From Siphonodentalium dalli (Eukaryota > Mollusca > Scaphopoda > Gadilida > Siphonodentaliidae), in contig CP136061.1 in the NCBI GenBank assembly GCA_032622095.1, positions 120,728,754-120,792,753 on the forward strand: 64,000 nucleotides of DNA, read 5' to 3'. Positions 23,246 to 36,500 of this stretch are shown here, piece by piece. The position numbers and the translations under genes were made by a program. The stretch's first letter is position 1. Every line of letters starts with the position of its first letter. The notes beneath the pieces were generated by a model. The model had not been told where the DNA came from. It saw only the letters and a list, made by a program, of their open reading frames with translations, and made no database searches.

Positions 23246-23941
23246 TTTAGCATAGAAAGGTTAATATTTGCTAACATACAATATTCAAACGTATATATAA
23301 TATAATTATTGTGGTCATATTAGAGTAGTTTGAAAATCTTAATTTATTAATTGTTTTCTTCAGAACTGTTGAAGGACTATGTGAATAATACTCACGCAAA
23401 TATATGAGTGCCTGGAATCGAGAGAGAGAGAGAGAGAGATTGTTTATTCCTCCACACACGGGAGACGTAGTGTACAACGTATATACAATTACATAATCAA
23501 AAAACATTAAGAATAATAAGGCGTTACGTATGTGTTATCAGAACAGACACGAATGCATCGTGTGAAATTAGAAGCAATTATTGTACTATATATACGTGTA
23601 TATATAACGTCAATACTATCCCATATACACATGTATATATAATAAATTGCATGGCGATTGCAATCACAGAGGTCATATATCTACAAATTATAATTATACG
23701 TCAATGTCTATAATGGCATATAATAAATTAGATATCGATATATGGTGGCATTCCATATAATATACAGAGATGCGATGTTATCATTGATATTGTGATATTC
23801 GTATACTTTAGTATACTGTAGATAGTAATAATAAAATTGTATTGTTACATATGCTATTTGTTTCCCGACAAATTTGGGATATTAAAGATCAGCAGTATAC
23901 ATGATGCATGAATCTATATAGGAGTCGCCACTCGCAAACAA
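23246..23941. other. AT-rich tract with GA microsatellite
   Basis: A run of GA dinucleotides lies at 23419-23440. The rest is AT-rich sequence with TATATA words and may include the 3' tail of the retrotransposon on the minus strand. No gene. Confidence 0.5.
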
Positions 23942-25219
23942 TCATATGTAACATAATACACTTATGAACGAGAAGCAGTCTGTGAATAAACTATTTTCAT
24001 TGGGAATATCTGAGGGATCAAGTCCGCCCAGCGACTGGCATCCAAATGCATACATTAGAAATTCATTGCAAGACAATTGATCCATCGTGACAAAGATTGA
24101 GATACCGTGGACATTAATAATTCTATACCAGAAGCAGTTCTTCAGTTGAACTATATGTGGTGAGAAACAATGGAGAAACATGTGTTCAACCTGGTTATGG
24201 TACAAATGGCCACAGTGTTTGCAGATAGTATTATTATCATATGTCGTGCGGTTGAGAATGTTAGCCATTTGTACCGCTTTCTGTAGATAATTAGGGTTGT
24301 GCCAACAGAGCTTCCATCCCCTCCAGGTAGACATATGGCAAGGTTTTACTCTGCGAAAAAACTCAAGGGAGTCCACTCGTTCAGGTTGATTTGGTTGTGA
24401 CGTTGTGTGAGACATATTCTGTTTCACAATAGCTTTCCAATGTGATTGAATAGGGAAGAATCCTGTTTCAGCGAATGATGTGAGATACTCATATAGGTTG
24501 TATTTTGTAAGAATAGGAATAATGTCTCCTGTGAAGCCAATTGGAGGGCGTTTAAATATTATATAACCATGTAGATTGAATAGGAAAATGCGGAGAGCGA
24601 CACGGTGGTTGCATGGTAAATTTATTAAGGTGCCCATGAATAAAAGTTTTTTCTTTTCAATTTCGAGTCTGAGTGGATTGACTCCGAGCAGAGACAATGC
24701 GATTTCTGTGCTCGCCCTTGTCGGTAGACCTTGAATTGTTTTGATGCACATGCGGTAAGATCGCTCAAGTTGTAATATGTTGGCTTCTGATAGCCGGTAC
24801 CACATCTCACAGCCGTAGAGAGCTTTCGGGAGAACCACGTGTGTAAATATGGTCAGCTGAGAGATCGGCGAAAGACATTTCGTGGTAAATGACCTGCATG
24901 CACCGAAAAATGTTTTCCGCATTATCTCACATGACCTATCAATGTTCGTTTTACGATCTGATCTGCGGCTTTGTGGTATTCCGAGGTGCACTACACTCTC
25001 CACTTCTGCTAAGTTATTCTCACCAAGAATCCACTTTGTGTTGATACATTTATTTTTGTTAGTTCGTTTGTGATCAAAGACTACTACTTGGCTTTTTGTA
25101 ACCGAATACTCAAATTTCCACCGAAGATTATCAGTATCAACCAGACACCAAAATAATCTGCCAAGTCCAAGTCGAAAGGGGTGATAAACCAAATTTGTTT
25201 TTGAACGGGACTTTCTCAT
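23942..25219 (-). mobile_element. 5'-truncated non-LTR retrotransposon, C-terminal ORF
   Basis: A single open frame of 425 codons. It begins inside the reverse transcriptase thumb (RWKFEYSVTKSQVVVF) and continues with VVHLGIPQSRRSDRKT and FTHVVLPKALYGCEMW, then RASTEIALSLLGVNPLRLEI and a C-terminal CKHCGHLYHNQVEHMFLHC motif (C-x2-C-x9-H-x4-C). These are typical of the region after the polymerase in LINE-type elements. Endonuclease and catalytic polymerase motifs are missing, so this is a classic 5'-truncated insertion. The uninterrupted frame implies a recent insertion or a recently active family. It is a different lineage from the element at 6421; clade not assigned. Confidence 0.85.
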
Positions 25220-25513
25220 ATTAAATCACATATCAAATTCCATAAGCACATGTCATTTGTAATTTGTGTCAAGTTCAACGGAATTAACGCGGTCATGCAT
25301 GATCTGGACATCAGGATATCTTAAGTAATATATCAAACATGTACATTGTTCACATCTTTTTCTTGTTTGTACCCTCAATCTGAATGATAAGAGATGTCGT
25401 AAATGATGTCCATGCACATTATGACATTCATAAGCCCTAAAATATTAAAGGGACATAAGTCCTTCGCAGTGGGTAAATGTGAAATGTAATAAACGTGTGT
25501 CAAATCATCATGA

Positions 25514-26064
25514 TTAATGGTGGATTATCTCTTTAAATAACAAATTTGATATAGTTGCGTGGGTATAAAATAATAAATATGAATTGAAGACCCCTGACCG
25601 GAAAGGCTTCTATCAATTAATATTGATTTTATTTCGATTATTTTATTATGAAATGAGATCATTAATTGGGACACTTTATTGGTCTATTTTTTAGAACAGA
25701 CCATTCGGGCGATACCATATAGCGATAGAGCGCATTAGGCTGTTTCTATAGCTATGTACCGAACGTCAAATATCCCAGATTTATTGATTGTGTTGTTTTA
25801 TTCCATAGTTATAAGCGATAATGAGTCTAATTAAACTTTTATTTGTGACAACACTACACAATAAAATTTCTGGTCTCTGTTAACAGTAACCACTATTGTT
25901 CGTTAGCTAAACAACCACACCTTTTTAGACCAGAAAATATTAGAAATAAAATCAATATTAATCGATAGAAGCATTTCCGGACAGGAGTCTTCGATTATAA
26001 TCTAATATTTTATTCCCCGGTAACTATATAATACATGTTTACAAAGAGATAATCCACCTTTAAG
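25514..26064. mobile_element. 550-bp inverted-repeat element
   Basis: Arms of about 135 bp, 25514-25650 and 25930-26064, are reverse complements. They begin with AATGGTGGATTATCTCTTT and include TCAATTAATATTGATTTTAT. The interior is non-coding. A fragment of one arm is present at 41985-42075. Confidence 0.8.
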
Positions 26065-26521
26065 AAGAAGTTGGAAAAATATAAATTACTTGTTCTTATT
26101 ATTATTAATGATTACTTTTCCAATGACGAGAACTCGTGTGTTGAAAGTGTGTTACGTAAACAATACTGTTACAGTGCTAGTATTCGAGTAAATGCCGATT
26201 AACCCTTACATTACTTGAGCTTCTTGAAATTTTGCGAAAACCTTGTGCCAATGCGCTCTCTTATATATGCGAGTCTTCCACACCATATATTGACTCGTAT
26301 ATATAAGAGAATACACTGGCCTAACAATGTTTACAATGACTGTGTAAGCCAGTGCAATCTCTTGTATACGCCCTGGCACAGGACCCTTAATGCTGCACTT
26401 GCGAAGCTCCCGTCATGAATATCATGGTTAAATAATGAAAATGTACATTATCAGCGGTCAGAGCAATTAAAAATACTCCAGAAGACTAAAACAGTTCAAC
26501 TATAACTTTTGAATTGCCAAA
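26065..26521. other. no gene recognised
   Basis: Contains a small inverted pair (CTCTTATATATGCGAGTC and its complement, near 26259 and 26289). The open frame at 26215-26418 crosses this pair and shows no motif. Confidence 0.4.
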
Positions 26522-26792
26522 CAGTAATGCCCTAAATAATCTTCCTTAACCACAGAATAATTATGGGTAATATTTCAGGATTTAGTCGGAAATATGGCTT
26601 GTTGCCATTCATTAGAAAGCTCTCAGTTTTAGTTGGAAATATGGCTTGTTGCCATTCATTGGAAAGCTCTCAGTTTTAGTCGGAAATATGGTTTGTTGCC
26701 ATTCATTGGAAAGCACCATATTTCCGACTAAATCCTGAAAATTACCCATAATTCTGCTGTGGTTAAGGAGTCGATTATTTAGGGCATTACTG
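26522..26792. mobile_element. palindromic MITE, family 1 copy B
   Basis: Same ends as the element at 2975-3188 (CAGTAATGCCCTAAATAAT and complement). In this copy the motif TCGGAAATATGGCTTGTTGC is present three times in tandem in the left arm, so it is longer and asymmetric. Confidence 0.8.
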
Positions 26793-26809
26793 TAGGTGGG
26801 TGTAGAATG

Positions 26810-27430
26810 GCATACAACCTAACAGAGTCGTTTATATAACAATCGTTCTCAATAATACAAATCACTATGTTTTCCATGTTCTTCTTAGTAAAGATGGTTT
26901 TATACAAATGTGACATCTATATGTAACGAAATAATTATATTTCGTTATATTGTAATATTATTTCATTAACTTGTCACCTCCTGGGCTACGTATCCTTGTC
27001 ATGTATTACTTAACGAAGATTTCTTCAATACAAGCTGATGTAATGTAAGCTCAATTCACAGGAACATGCCGACAGGTGGGGCTATCGGGTGGGGGTATCG
27101 GGTGGGGGTACCACCACCTAATTCCCAACAGTTGGAAATGACATATCTGTCGTAACATTAGTGCACAGAAGGAACACGTGGCTTGAAATTGTTTTTAATT
27201 TGATTTTTCAACCAGTATTTAGTTTCGGAACTTAATTTAACACCGAAGGTAGATAATTTCTTTTTTTCTGTCACATTTTTAAATGGCCATCAGTTAGAAA
27301 ACCCCGAACTGTAGCAGGGGTGTTAGGTTGGTAATGCCGAAAAATCCGAAAAATCGACTATCAGTTGTATTATTCCAACACAAACTGGTGTAAATTGAAT
27401 TATCCGGATTTGGGTGTGGAGATTCAGCTG
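26810..27430. repeat. continuation of the dispersed repeat block
   Basis: Matches 34690-34960 (ACATGCCGACAGGTGGGGCT and surroundings) and, from about 27230, 35505-35720. Together with 22861-23245 it forms a once continuous copy of the block seen at 34.3-35.7 kb. A GGGTGGGGGTATC word is tandemly doubled here. Confidence 0.75.
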
Positions 27431-27514
27431 GACACACCACAAACAAAGACACTCTCGCCACGTCTATGTATTTCTATGACTGTTTACCGAGTAGTATACT
27501 TAGTATCGACTTAC

Positions 27515-27544
27515 CCTGCATGGTGATTTTAGTCGTCTTTGTGT
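27515..27544 (-). CDS. micro-exon, 30 nt ([10 protein letters not shown])
   Basis: Acceptor ATTTTCTCTTACAG, exon of 30 nt, donor GTAAGTCG. Only phase 0 and phase 2 are open; phase 1 has a stop. It is basic and holds the only cysteine among the exons. It is the most downstream exon found and is 6.7 kb from the next one, so its membership is less certain. Confidence 0.45.
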
Positions 27545-30500
27545 CTGTAAGAGAAAATCGCATTTCAGCCGGTAAATAAGAGGTCATCGATTATATGGCA
27601 TTAATAATACTGAAGGGTTGACTATCACCACCGGCGTGCGGTTGAGTACACAGCTTCATATTTCTTGCGGTTGAGTACATCGGTTAACGCAATCTCTGAC
27701 TAAGATAACATTTTCTGAATGGAAACTGAACTCAAATATATAGAGCGTAATCAATTGGTTTCCAGAATTAAGTTAAATAAAATTCACGAGAGGCGAGAGA
27801 CGTCGGTACGCGCACGAGTTTCTTACCCAAATGTCTCTCGCCTCGAGTGAATTATTGAACGTAATTCTCGGAACTAATTGATTACTCTATTTATTATACT
27901 TCTACATCTATTTGGTTCGCCAAATGTGATTAAAACATACAGTATTAATGCATGAAAGTCCCCATGTGGAGAAAGATCAACCATCGAAAATTCAGTCTAA
28001 ATCTTACGTATAGTGTCAATGACGTCACGGGAAATGACATTAGTGACATTTTTAATTAACAGCGTTTTCAATGGAAATCGCGCATAGTTCTGAGTGTATA
28101 ATAAACTTTGTTAATTAATGATCGATATTTTATATATCATCGATAGATTTAATTGTAAGGATACACGGCGAGTCTTTGACTTTTTTCACACCAGCTTGCA
28201 TTTTCATTTTGTTTTGGACATTAGCATTCTCCAAAAATAAAAGCAATTTAGCAGACGATATCAGGAATGTCGTTTAGCTGTGTGATTTCGTTAAGCTGTG
28301 CACTCAACCGCACTGATTCGTTAATCGAGGTATTCCTCATGTCGCATGATAACGGTGACCCCTTCAGCATTAACAAATGCCAACCCGTTAGTGTAAGCAA
28401 TATTTTATTCGAAATCAAACATATAACATATGTATACACATAATACACGTACATGTATTAATGAATAAGTTTTGAAAAATCGGGAAGTTTCATCAACGAA
28501 GAAACATTATCAAACTGGTGGATTCATTAATACGCCGCCTTGAACTAGACCAAATTCCCCATGTTCTGGAAATACCATTTACTCACACCGCCTTGTGTTG
28601 AAACTTTCCAAATGGTACCTCAAACTTTCTAATTCTTGGAAATTTCCAACCTGACACAAACTGGTCTAAAAACAACATATTCAGGTTGGATATGAAACAA
28701 TGAGAATTTTAACACAAAGCAATTCATATCTATATTATAATAAAAGTAATGGTCACTCTACTGATTCATGAGAATTTTGAAATATTAAACTCGGCTATTG
28801 GTACACATCGTGACATCGGTGCACTCGCAAATTGAATGACATAATTTAAAGATAACGTGACGTCATACTGCATAAGTTATTTATAGCTAGATGAGATATT
28901 GATGATAGTACAATCGTTTACACTTTGTAATGCTAAGCTTGTTCGGGATTATAGTAATTTGATCTTTACCCGGTTCCTTCCTACCATTGTGTATGCCACA
29001 TACTCGTGATGCTGAGAGGTATAGATGTAATTTGATACGGTTATGCATTATGGGTGCGCCATAAGTCTAATTGGTGCTCTCCCACTGAAACTTCGTCGGA
29101 AATTCCGCGATTTTCCTGTTTTCCAGACCAGACGACATATAGTTGTAGAGAGCGCAGGTTATAGAAAACTTAATCAGATTTCGCGAAGCGAAATCTGAAA
29201 GTTTTCATGACGGTAACGCGCATGAGATCCGTATACCTATGAAGCTGTATTATTGTGTTCTATATATAGTTCACGTTACCTGAGAATAGTATCAGAGCAC
29301 GCGCTTAACGTAACGTAAAGTGGCGCTCTCTTAAATGAAATGCGCAATAAAAACGATTTTCCTATTGGTCAGATTGTCTATCTTAACCAATCAGATTTGA
29401 CGTTGCATAGACATTACAGTTGCTAAGCCTTGTAGTTCAAATACAGAACTCACCACCTCGACGTTAGTATTTCCACAAATTACCTATTATCACACAACAA
29501 AAGGGTGAGATGAAAACTATATACATAGAAGGTGAGTGATCTAAATAAAAAAATTGTATTTCATATATTGTTTCGGACCGAAAAATGTCATCAAAACACT
29601 TCTTTTACTGTGATTTGAGACTTCCGTTGTTTGAGTCTGACTTGGAAGTTGGTCAAGTTTGTGTTTGAAACTGACAGTTTCAAACTCTGAGTCTTTGTAA
29701 TTGCCGTTCATGTTTCAATGAATGATTAACTGAAAGTTAACTTGGCAAGATAACTAGATCATAGGTGCCATCAACTGAATGAATTTAATTGCAAAAATGC
29801 GTCTAATTTATCAATTCTCAGCAGTCTATGTTCCAACTCCAAAGCTTAACAACAGTTGTCATTAGCGAAGACCGGAAAAAATAATCAAAACACATTTCCG
29901 GTTATTCCAACATGGCAACAAGGTGAAGGACAAGGTCGGGACAATTTTCAAAACAAAAATTAAAATCCTTGAAATTGAAATGAAATTAGGCTTCATCTTG
30001 GACGTGAGGAATTATTCTGACTTCGTCTTTTCAACGTGGATTTAGCGGGCGTTAGTTCAAAAATATCTGATTCTAATTAATGGGCAGATTTCCCGTGAAT
30101 CGTGATCACATTTACCAGTTTACACTAGTAACTTGTCACAACGTGAAATCAAGGATTGTACTATTTGAGTATTTGTATATACATTCCGCTTTGTTTAATT
30201 TGAATGTGAATACTACTAGTGCTAGTTTTGTGAAAGTAACATAAATAGGATCCATAAATACACGGAACGACATATCATTATCAACACAAGTAAGAAGAAG
30301 TAAGATGGATGCTGATTGTTTATGTCTAGATCATGCCATGATTCATGAATCTCTACTAAAGCTAGAGGGTACAGGACGTTTCGTACCATGGTCGTTTCGT
30401 ACCATCTGGTCGTTTCGTACCATATTTCTTGGTCGTTTCGTACCGCATTGTTTGGTCGTTTCGTACCATGTAGAAAATCAATTGGTCGTTAGAGATCATA

Positions 30501-33500
30501 TTCCACCTTTACAATTCCCAGGAAGTTTTTTTAAGTTTTGACAGGGAACCTTATAAAGTAACGCGGGTTATGTACTTCTTTGTTCATACCTGTTGCTTAA
30601 TGATTTATTCATCGGTAAGTGAAGTTCCCAGCTCGAGATTATATTATTTACATGACTTTTGAGACCCGATTCCGCGATAAATATTTATTTTATTCCCTGT
30701 CACGAAAATTATTGTCGTAAGGCCAAAGTAAAAAGATACTATGTTTCCGTACATCGACCGACCCTAAAAATAACCTGCCGACCCTAAACTTTTTATTGAT
30801 ATTTTGAGAAAAAGTCAAAATTTTCAAATATTTACTGTTTTTTTTACCACTAATGCTCATAAATATTGATGACCTTTAGTGTGCAAAACACATGGTTTCT
30901 AACATATCCCTGTGAAAAGTGACCATGAATTGACGGCTGTCTCAAAGGCCACAGGTGTGTGATGGGTTGTGGATTGATGTCAGAGCATACATTTTGCAAT
31001 TTTAATTTCCTGAGAGTGTATCTCAGACTATCTCCTGCCTGCTTTTACAGTGCTTTATGTGTTATGGAACACTATCAACAGACATGGTTGGTGTATATAT
31101 ACATGTATAGAGGTTATCACCACATATGTTAGGGGTATACTGAGCTACTGTCTCCAAAAACCATTCATGCTCGGTGGACGTACTGGCTACCCCCATACAA
31201 TGAGATGTAGTCGTCACAATACAAGTACAGTACAGTACAGTATATATAATGGTGATATTATTGGTAAAATTCTTATAAAAAGTTAAGTGACATCAATTTC
31301 CTACCAAGTTTATAGCCAAATTTATGAAAATGTGCTACATGTCATGTATGTGAATAATAAAAAACATACCTAAGCATGAAATTTGATTTTTTTTATCAAC
31401 CTTAATGTATATTTCCAGTTTCCACTGTGTTGATCAAGTAACACTTTCCCCACAACACGGTTTGGCATATTATGTCACTTCGGTCGATGTAGTTCAATAT
31501 GTCTGCAGCTGGATAAAAAATATCGAAATAAATTAAAAACAAAAATTTCCCTACCTACCTACCCTAATTTGTTCGCTCCGTTACCGGAAACATACAATCT
31601 TTTTTCTTTGGCCTAAGCGACATAACGCGAAAGCAATTCTGTAATATCAAGCTGGGAACTTCACGTACCGATGAATAAATCATTAAGCCACAGGTACATA
31701 TATGAACAAAGAAGTACATTCCCCATGTTATTTTTTTTTACTTTATAAGGTTCCCTGTCAAAACTTAAAAAAAGTTCCCTTGTTTTTGTACAGGTGGAAT
31801 ATGATCTCTACGGGCGTCAGCTTTAGTAGAGATTCATGGCATGATCTAGTTTATGTCATGATGACATGTAAATCCTACCACATAGTGGCGCTCTCTATTT
31901 GTGGAACTTTGGGCAAATTGCATGCTGCTTCGGGGAAGGTTGTGCAAACTTACTGTAATTTCTACATTTAAGTCCGTTTATACCTATAATTCAAGTTATT
32001 TGAAATGTGTTTTGCTGCATACATGCAATGCATATTCTGAACTGATAGTGTGCCCTTTTTTTTGGTATTTCTCCGGGTACCAAATTCATTTGTTACAGAG
32101 TGTTTATTTTAGCTTAGGCATGGAATAGGATGCTATTATAAATGAGAAACAAAATTATCATTATACGAGGTCACCATTCGTCACTGCGTGCTGAAATTTC
32201 AATAATTTTTCCAAGTCTAAAAGACTAAATTGAATCGCGATATGCATATAATATCATAGCATTAGCACCAATAGTGCTATCAAGTACCAATCACTGTAGC
32301 AGAAGTGTACTTGCAATATCCAGTTCATTGAATGAATCATGAGTATAGCCTGGTTGAAATACTACTGTGTGGCGAGTCACACTCGTCTTCGGGCTATTGA
32401 GGCAATGTATGAGTGGTGTTATGAACGGTTTGTATTGTGAATGGGTTAAATTATCTGCTCGTAAACCCTCACAGTAGACAATTTTATACCAGGTTCTATT
32501 CAGTATTCAGAAATAGCTCGCAATGAAAATTTGCATGGTACATATTTTGTTAAGATTTTTTGGTCAAAGGTGGTAGCCGGATATTTGGTTTAAATAACCA
32601 TCAGTGGCAGTGCTTTGGTTTGTTTTGTCCATCAGTCTGTCTGGATCACTTTATTTTTTACTTTTACAAACATATATCAGAGTTAATAAATGGCTGATAT
32701 ATAGAGTCCTGACGAATCTTCCAAAATGAAGACTTTAAGCCCACCAGATGTACACAGGTACAATGGACCTAAATGCCTGACTTAAATAACTAATAGTTGT
32801 ATTAAATGCTATTTCTAAATCATGTATATGAACCCCATGGTATGTAAACAAAGAGTATGTAAATAGTATGAGATAACCCAAACACTAATCGCCAGATATA
32901 CCCCATGCATTAAGTGAACTTTGGTTAGAAATTCCACCAAATTGTTTATAACGTATCAGTATAGCGCTAGCTAACCCTCACCTTTCAATATTTCGGTGTT
33001 GAATGAGTCACTGCGAATAAGTCTCCTAAACACATTTCCTCGGTGTTGAGTGTTGTTCTTATTGCTCACTCTCTATGTGCTGTATATAAACAAACGCTCG
33101 ACTCACACAATGTGTGTTTTGAGGATAATATGGCATTCATACTATCATAGTATTATACTATTATAGTATAATATTAGTATATTCTTTACAACATACAGGG
33201 TCAGGGTATTATAATTTAGTAACTGGTATTCCTAAATTATAACCTATAACGAAGGCCATCCATGTCCTTAACCAATAAGGTCCAAATGATATGTATGCTT
33301 TCAGTAACAGTGCGTGGAACATACATTCAATTGTTATATACCGGTACATGTCAGTGAAATATAAATACACGGCACCATTGAAACCGGATTTAAACCGGCA
33401 CATGCGACTTGAGAATATACTTCAAAGTATCAACCTGTGCGGGTACAATTATTATTCATCCAATCTAATTATATATTTACATATCATGGCCTTGGATGGA

Positions 33501-36500
33501 GTAAGTTTTCGAATAACGTAGTACGTTCTTATCATATTATTAACTAGCCGATTGAGCTGAAATTTTGTAATTATAGTCACTCCCATACGAGAACTGCACA
33601 TGCCAATCTATAAGTGCAGACATGGGCAGAGTCATGCGTTTTAAATATCGAATATCATATCTGCACTCAAAATTTCGGCTAACATATCCAAAAAAATAAA
33701 AATCGCAGTTTCCTGATTGCACCAGGAGACTTCTCTAGACATATTTCGTGCTCTCCAACTCACAAATTTCCCACTTTTTTTTAGCCGAAATTTTATTTCA
33801 CGTTATTACCCGTTGAATGTCCGTTGAATATCCAACGTGAAATAAAATTTCGGCTAAAGAAAAGTGGAAAACAGGAAAATCGTGGAATTTCGGACGAAGT
33901 TTCAGTGGGAGAGCACGAATTAGATTTATGGCGCACCCCTAATGCATAAAACGAAATATTATTTTTTTTGAATATCCAACGTCCAACTAACTTCACGCGA
34001 ATGTCCGTTGAATATCCAACGTCAAACGTCCAACTAACTTCACACACCTAAAATATGCTCCGGATATTTGACTAATTTGTATAGAATTTCATCTGCTATT
34101 TAATGTAATACATGATACAATTGTTTTGTATTAGTAGCACATATGTAGGCGGCATTGTCGTTATGCGATAGCATACTCTGCGCGGTAGGACTGAATCCCA
34201 TTATTTTAGCTCTTACAGGTATACACTTACTTCTGAATCTTCTTCTGACCCTGATAGTTCAACCCGAAAACAGAGAAAGTACACGTTCTAATCTGGATAA
34301 ACTACTTATATACTAAATGCGCAACAGTGTGTGCCAGAACATCATAAAGTGGAATGTGATCTCTACGGGCGTAGCCAGAGTAGAGTTTCATGACATGATC
34401 AAACACGTTATCAAATACATTTTACCCACATACTAAACTTGAATGGGCCTGTCTTTACCCTGCTATTGCTACATTCACAGACTAATAAATAATAAAATAA
34501 ATCATTTCCTGGTGACAGAAGCTCCTGTTGACTGGTAGCTGACGCAAACTTATTATTTTATACCTTGAATCTACACGTGAACAGGTCGTGCAGTTCAGGG
34601 CAGAGATGCGCAATTTTTAACCGTTTCTATACTGAATGGACGGTTGTTGAACTTATTATCTGAACATTTCCTGAGGGAAAATCAGTAAACAAAGTCTATC
34701 TATTTTCCATGTTATTCTTAGTGCAGATGTACAAATGTGACATCTATATGTAAGAAATATTATTTAATTCACTTGTCACCGACGGGATCCGTATCCTTGT
34801 CATGTATTGCTTGACTTTGATTTCTTCAATAAAAGCTGCTGTAATATAAGCTCAATTCACAGGAACATGCCGACAGGTGGGGCTATCGGGTGGGGGTATC
34901 ACCACCAAATTCCCAACAGTTGGAAATTACATGTCTGCCGTAACATTAGTGGGACAGAAGAAAAATGTAGCTTGAAATTGTTTTGTGTTTGATTTTTCAA
35001 CCAGTATTTAAAGGTACTCAATCCGATCAGAGGGTCCCCATCTCAACAGATTCCAACAACAACAATCCGATCAGAGGGTCCTATATTACTATTTCTTTGG
35101 CTTTTAGGGTAAAAAATATTTGATTCGAGTCGAGGAACCCATCAAACAAAGCTCAGAGTTATTAGATATTGATTTTTGAAATTTGTTATTTTCTCGAGAT
35201 GAGTACTAATAATTGCCTTCAACTGCGCAATCTGCTCGAGATGTGTACACCAAAACACTATTCAAACAGACAAGGATGGATAACTCTAAAATCAAGTGGT
35301 AATAATAACGCAATTTTGACTGTGTTCTGGGACAGAAAGTATTCCCGATAATGAAAAATAATAGATTTCTAAAATCGATATCTAAAAAATCTGAGCTTTG
35401 ATGGGTGGCTTCCTCGACTCGAATCAAATATATTTGACCCCCGAAACCATTGAAATAGTAATTGAGAGGAGTTTTATCGGATTGAGTACCTTTAATGTCA
35501 GAATTTAATTTAACACCGAAAGTCGGTAATTTTCTTTCTCTGTCACATTTTTAAATGGCCATCAGTTGGAAAACCCTAACTATAGCAAGGGTGCTAGGTT
35601 GACAATGCAGGAAGTTCGAAATTCGACTACCAGTTGTATTATTCCAACACAAACTTGTATATATTTAATTATCAGTAAGTGGGGATTTGGATCTGGTTCA
35701 AGGGGTGGAGATTCAGTTGGATTGATGATTATTTGGAAATAGTCCTGATGCGTACTGTTATTGGGCGTCTTACTCTTACCCCCCCCCCCCAAACTATTAA
35801 ACAGTTGCAAACTTCATGTCTGATATATTATCTGTCCGAGTTTAACACCAAAATAGATTGCAATTGTACTTACACATTACCGTGGAATATGGTGTTTATA
35901 CGTCGCATATTTTCGTACTTTCGGCAAACTTTTGAGAATTAATTGGCCATCTTTAGTGAGTGTCTACATGCCAGCTTAACAGAAATCAACTTCAAAATTT
36001 GCGGTGACATTTTGTCAATATCGAGGTAGCTCATTGTCGATATCTTATAGCACACACACACAAAACATCACATTTACAACTTTCAACCTAAATTTAACGG
36101 GCAATACTAGAAAGAAACACCACAATGCATTATAGCCCATATACAATACAACTAAAGTATCAGATTGATGATTCCCCCATCTAACTTGAACCGGAATAAA
36201 AGAACATAAAATGTGATGGTGATGACGCGATAGTACGATAGTCTGTCTATACAGTACCGAGTTACCAAGATACGTTAAAACAGCACATGTCCACGAGAGG
36301 GACATGTCCACTTTGCAAAGAAATGCATTAACATTATTGCTTGCCATGTTCCGCCTTGTTCATATATATGTAGGATATATATTGGCTTCGAGTGGATACC
36401 AAAATTTAACTCGAGAGTGACTGATAAAAATCCACGTAAACACTAGATGTTCTATTTTTAGATACTTTTCCAAATAAATTTGTCATTTACTTTACTGCCC

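Noticed and set aside
28570-28600. A donor-like site (GTGAGT, minus strand) near a possible acceptor
   Set aside because: It would give a 5- or 17-nt exon out of phase, inside a dispersed repeat.
32983-33011. A 29-nt minus-strand block with acceptor (TTATTCGCAG) and donor (GTGAGG)
   Set aside because: Length is not a multiple of three, and the acceptor lacks a good pyrimidine tract.
36045-36347. A 100-codon minus-strand open frame
   Set aside because: Its duplicate at 53142-53327 is diverged and shortened, with no sign that the protein is kept.
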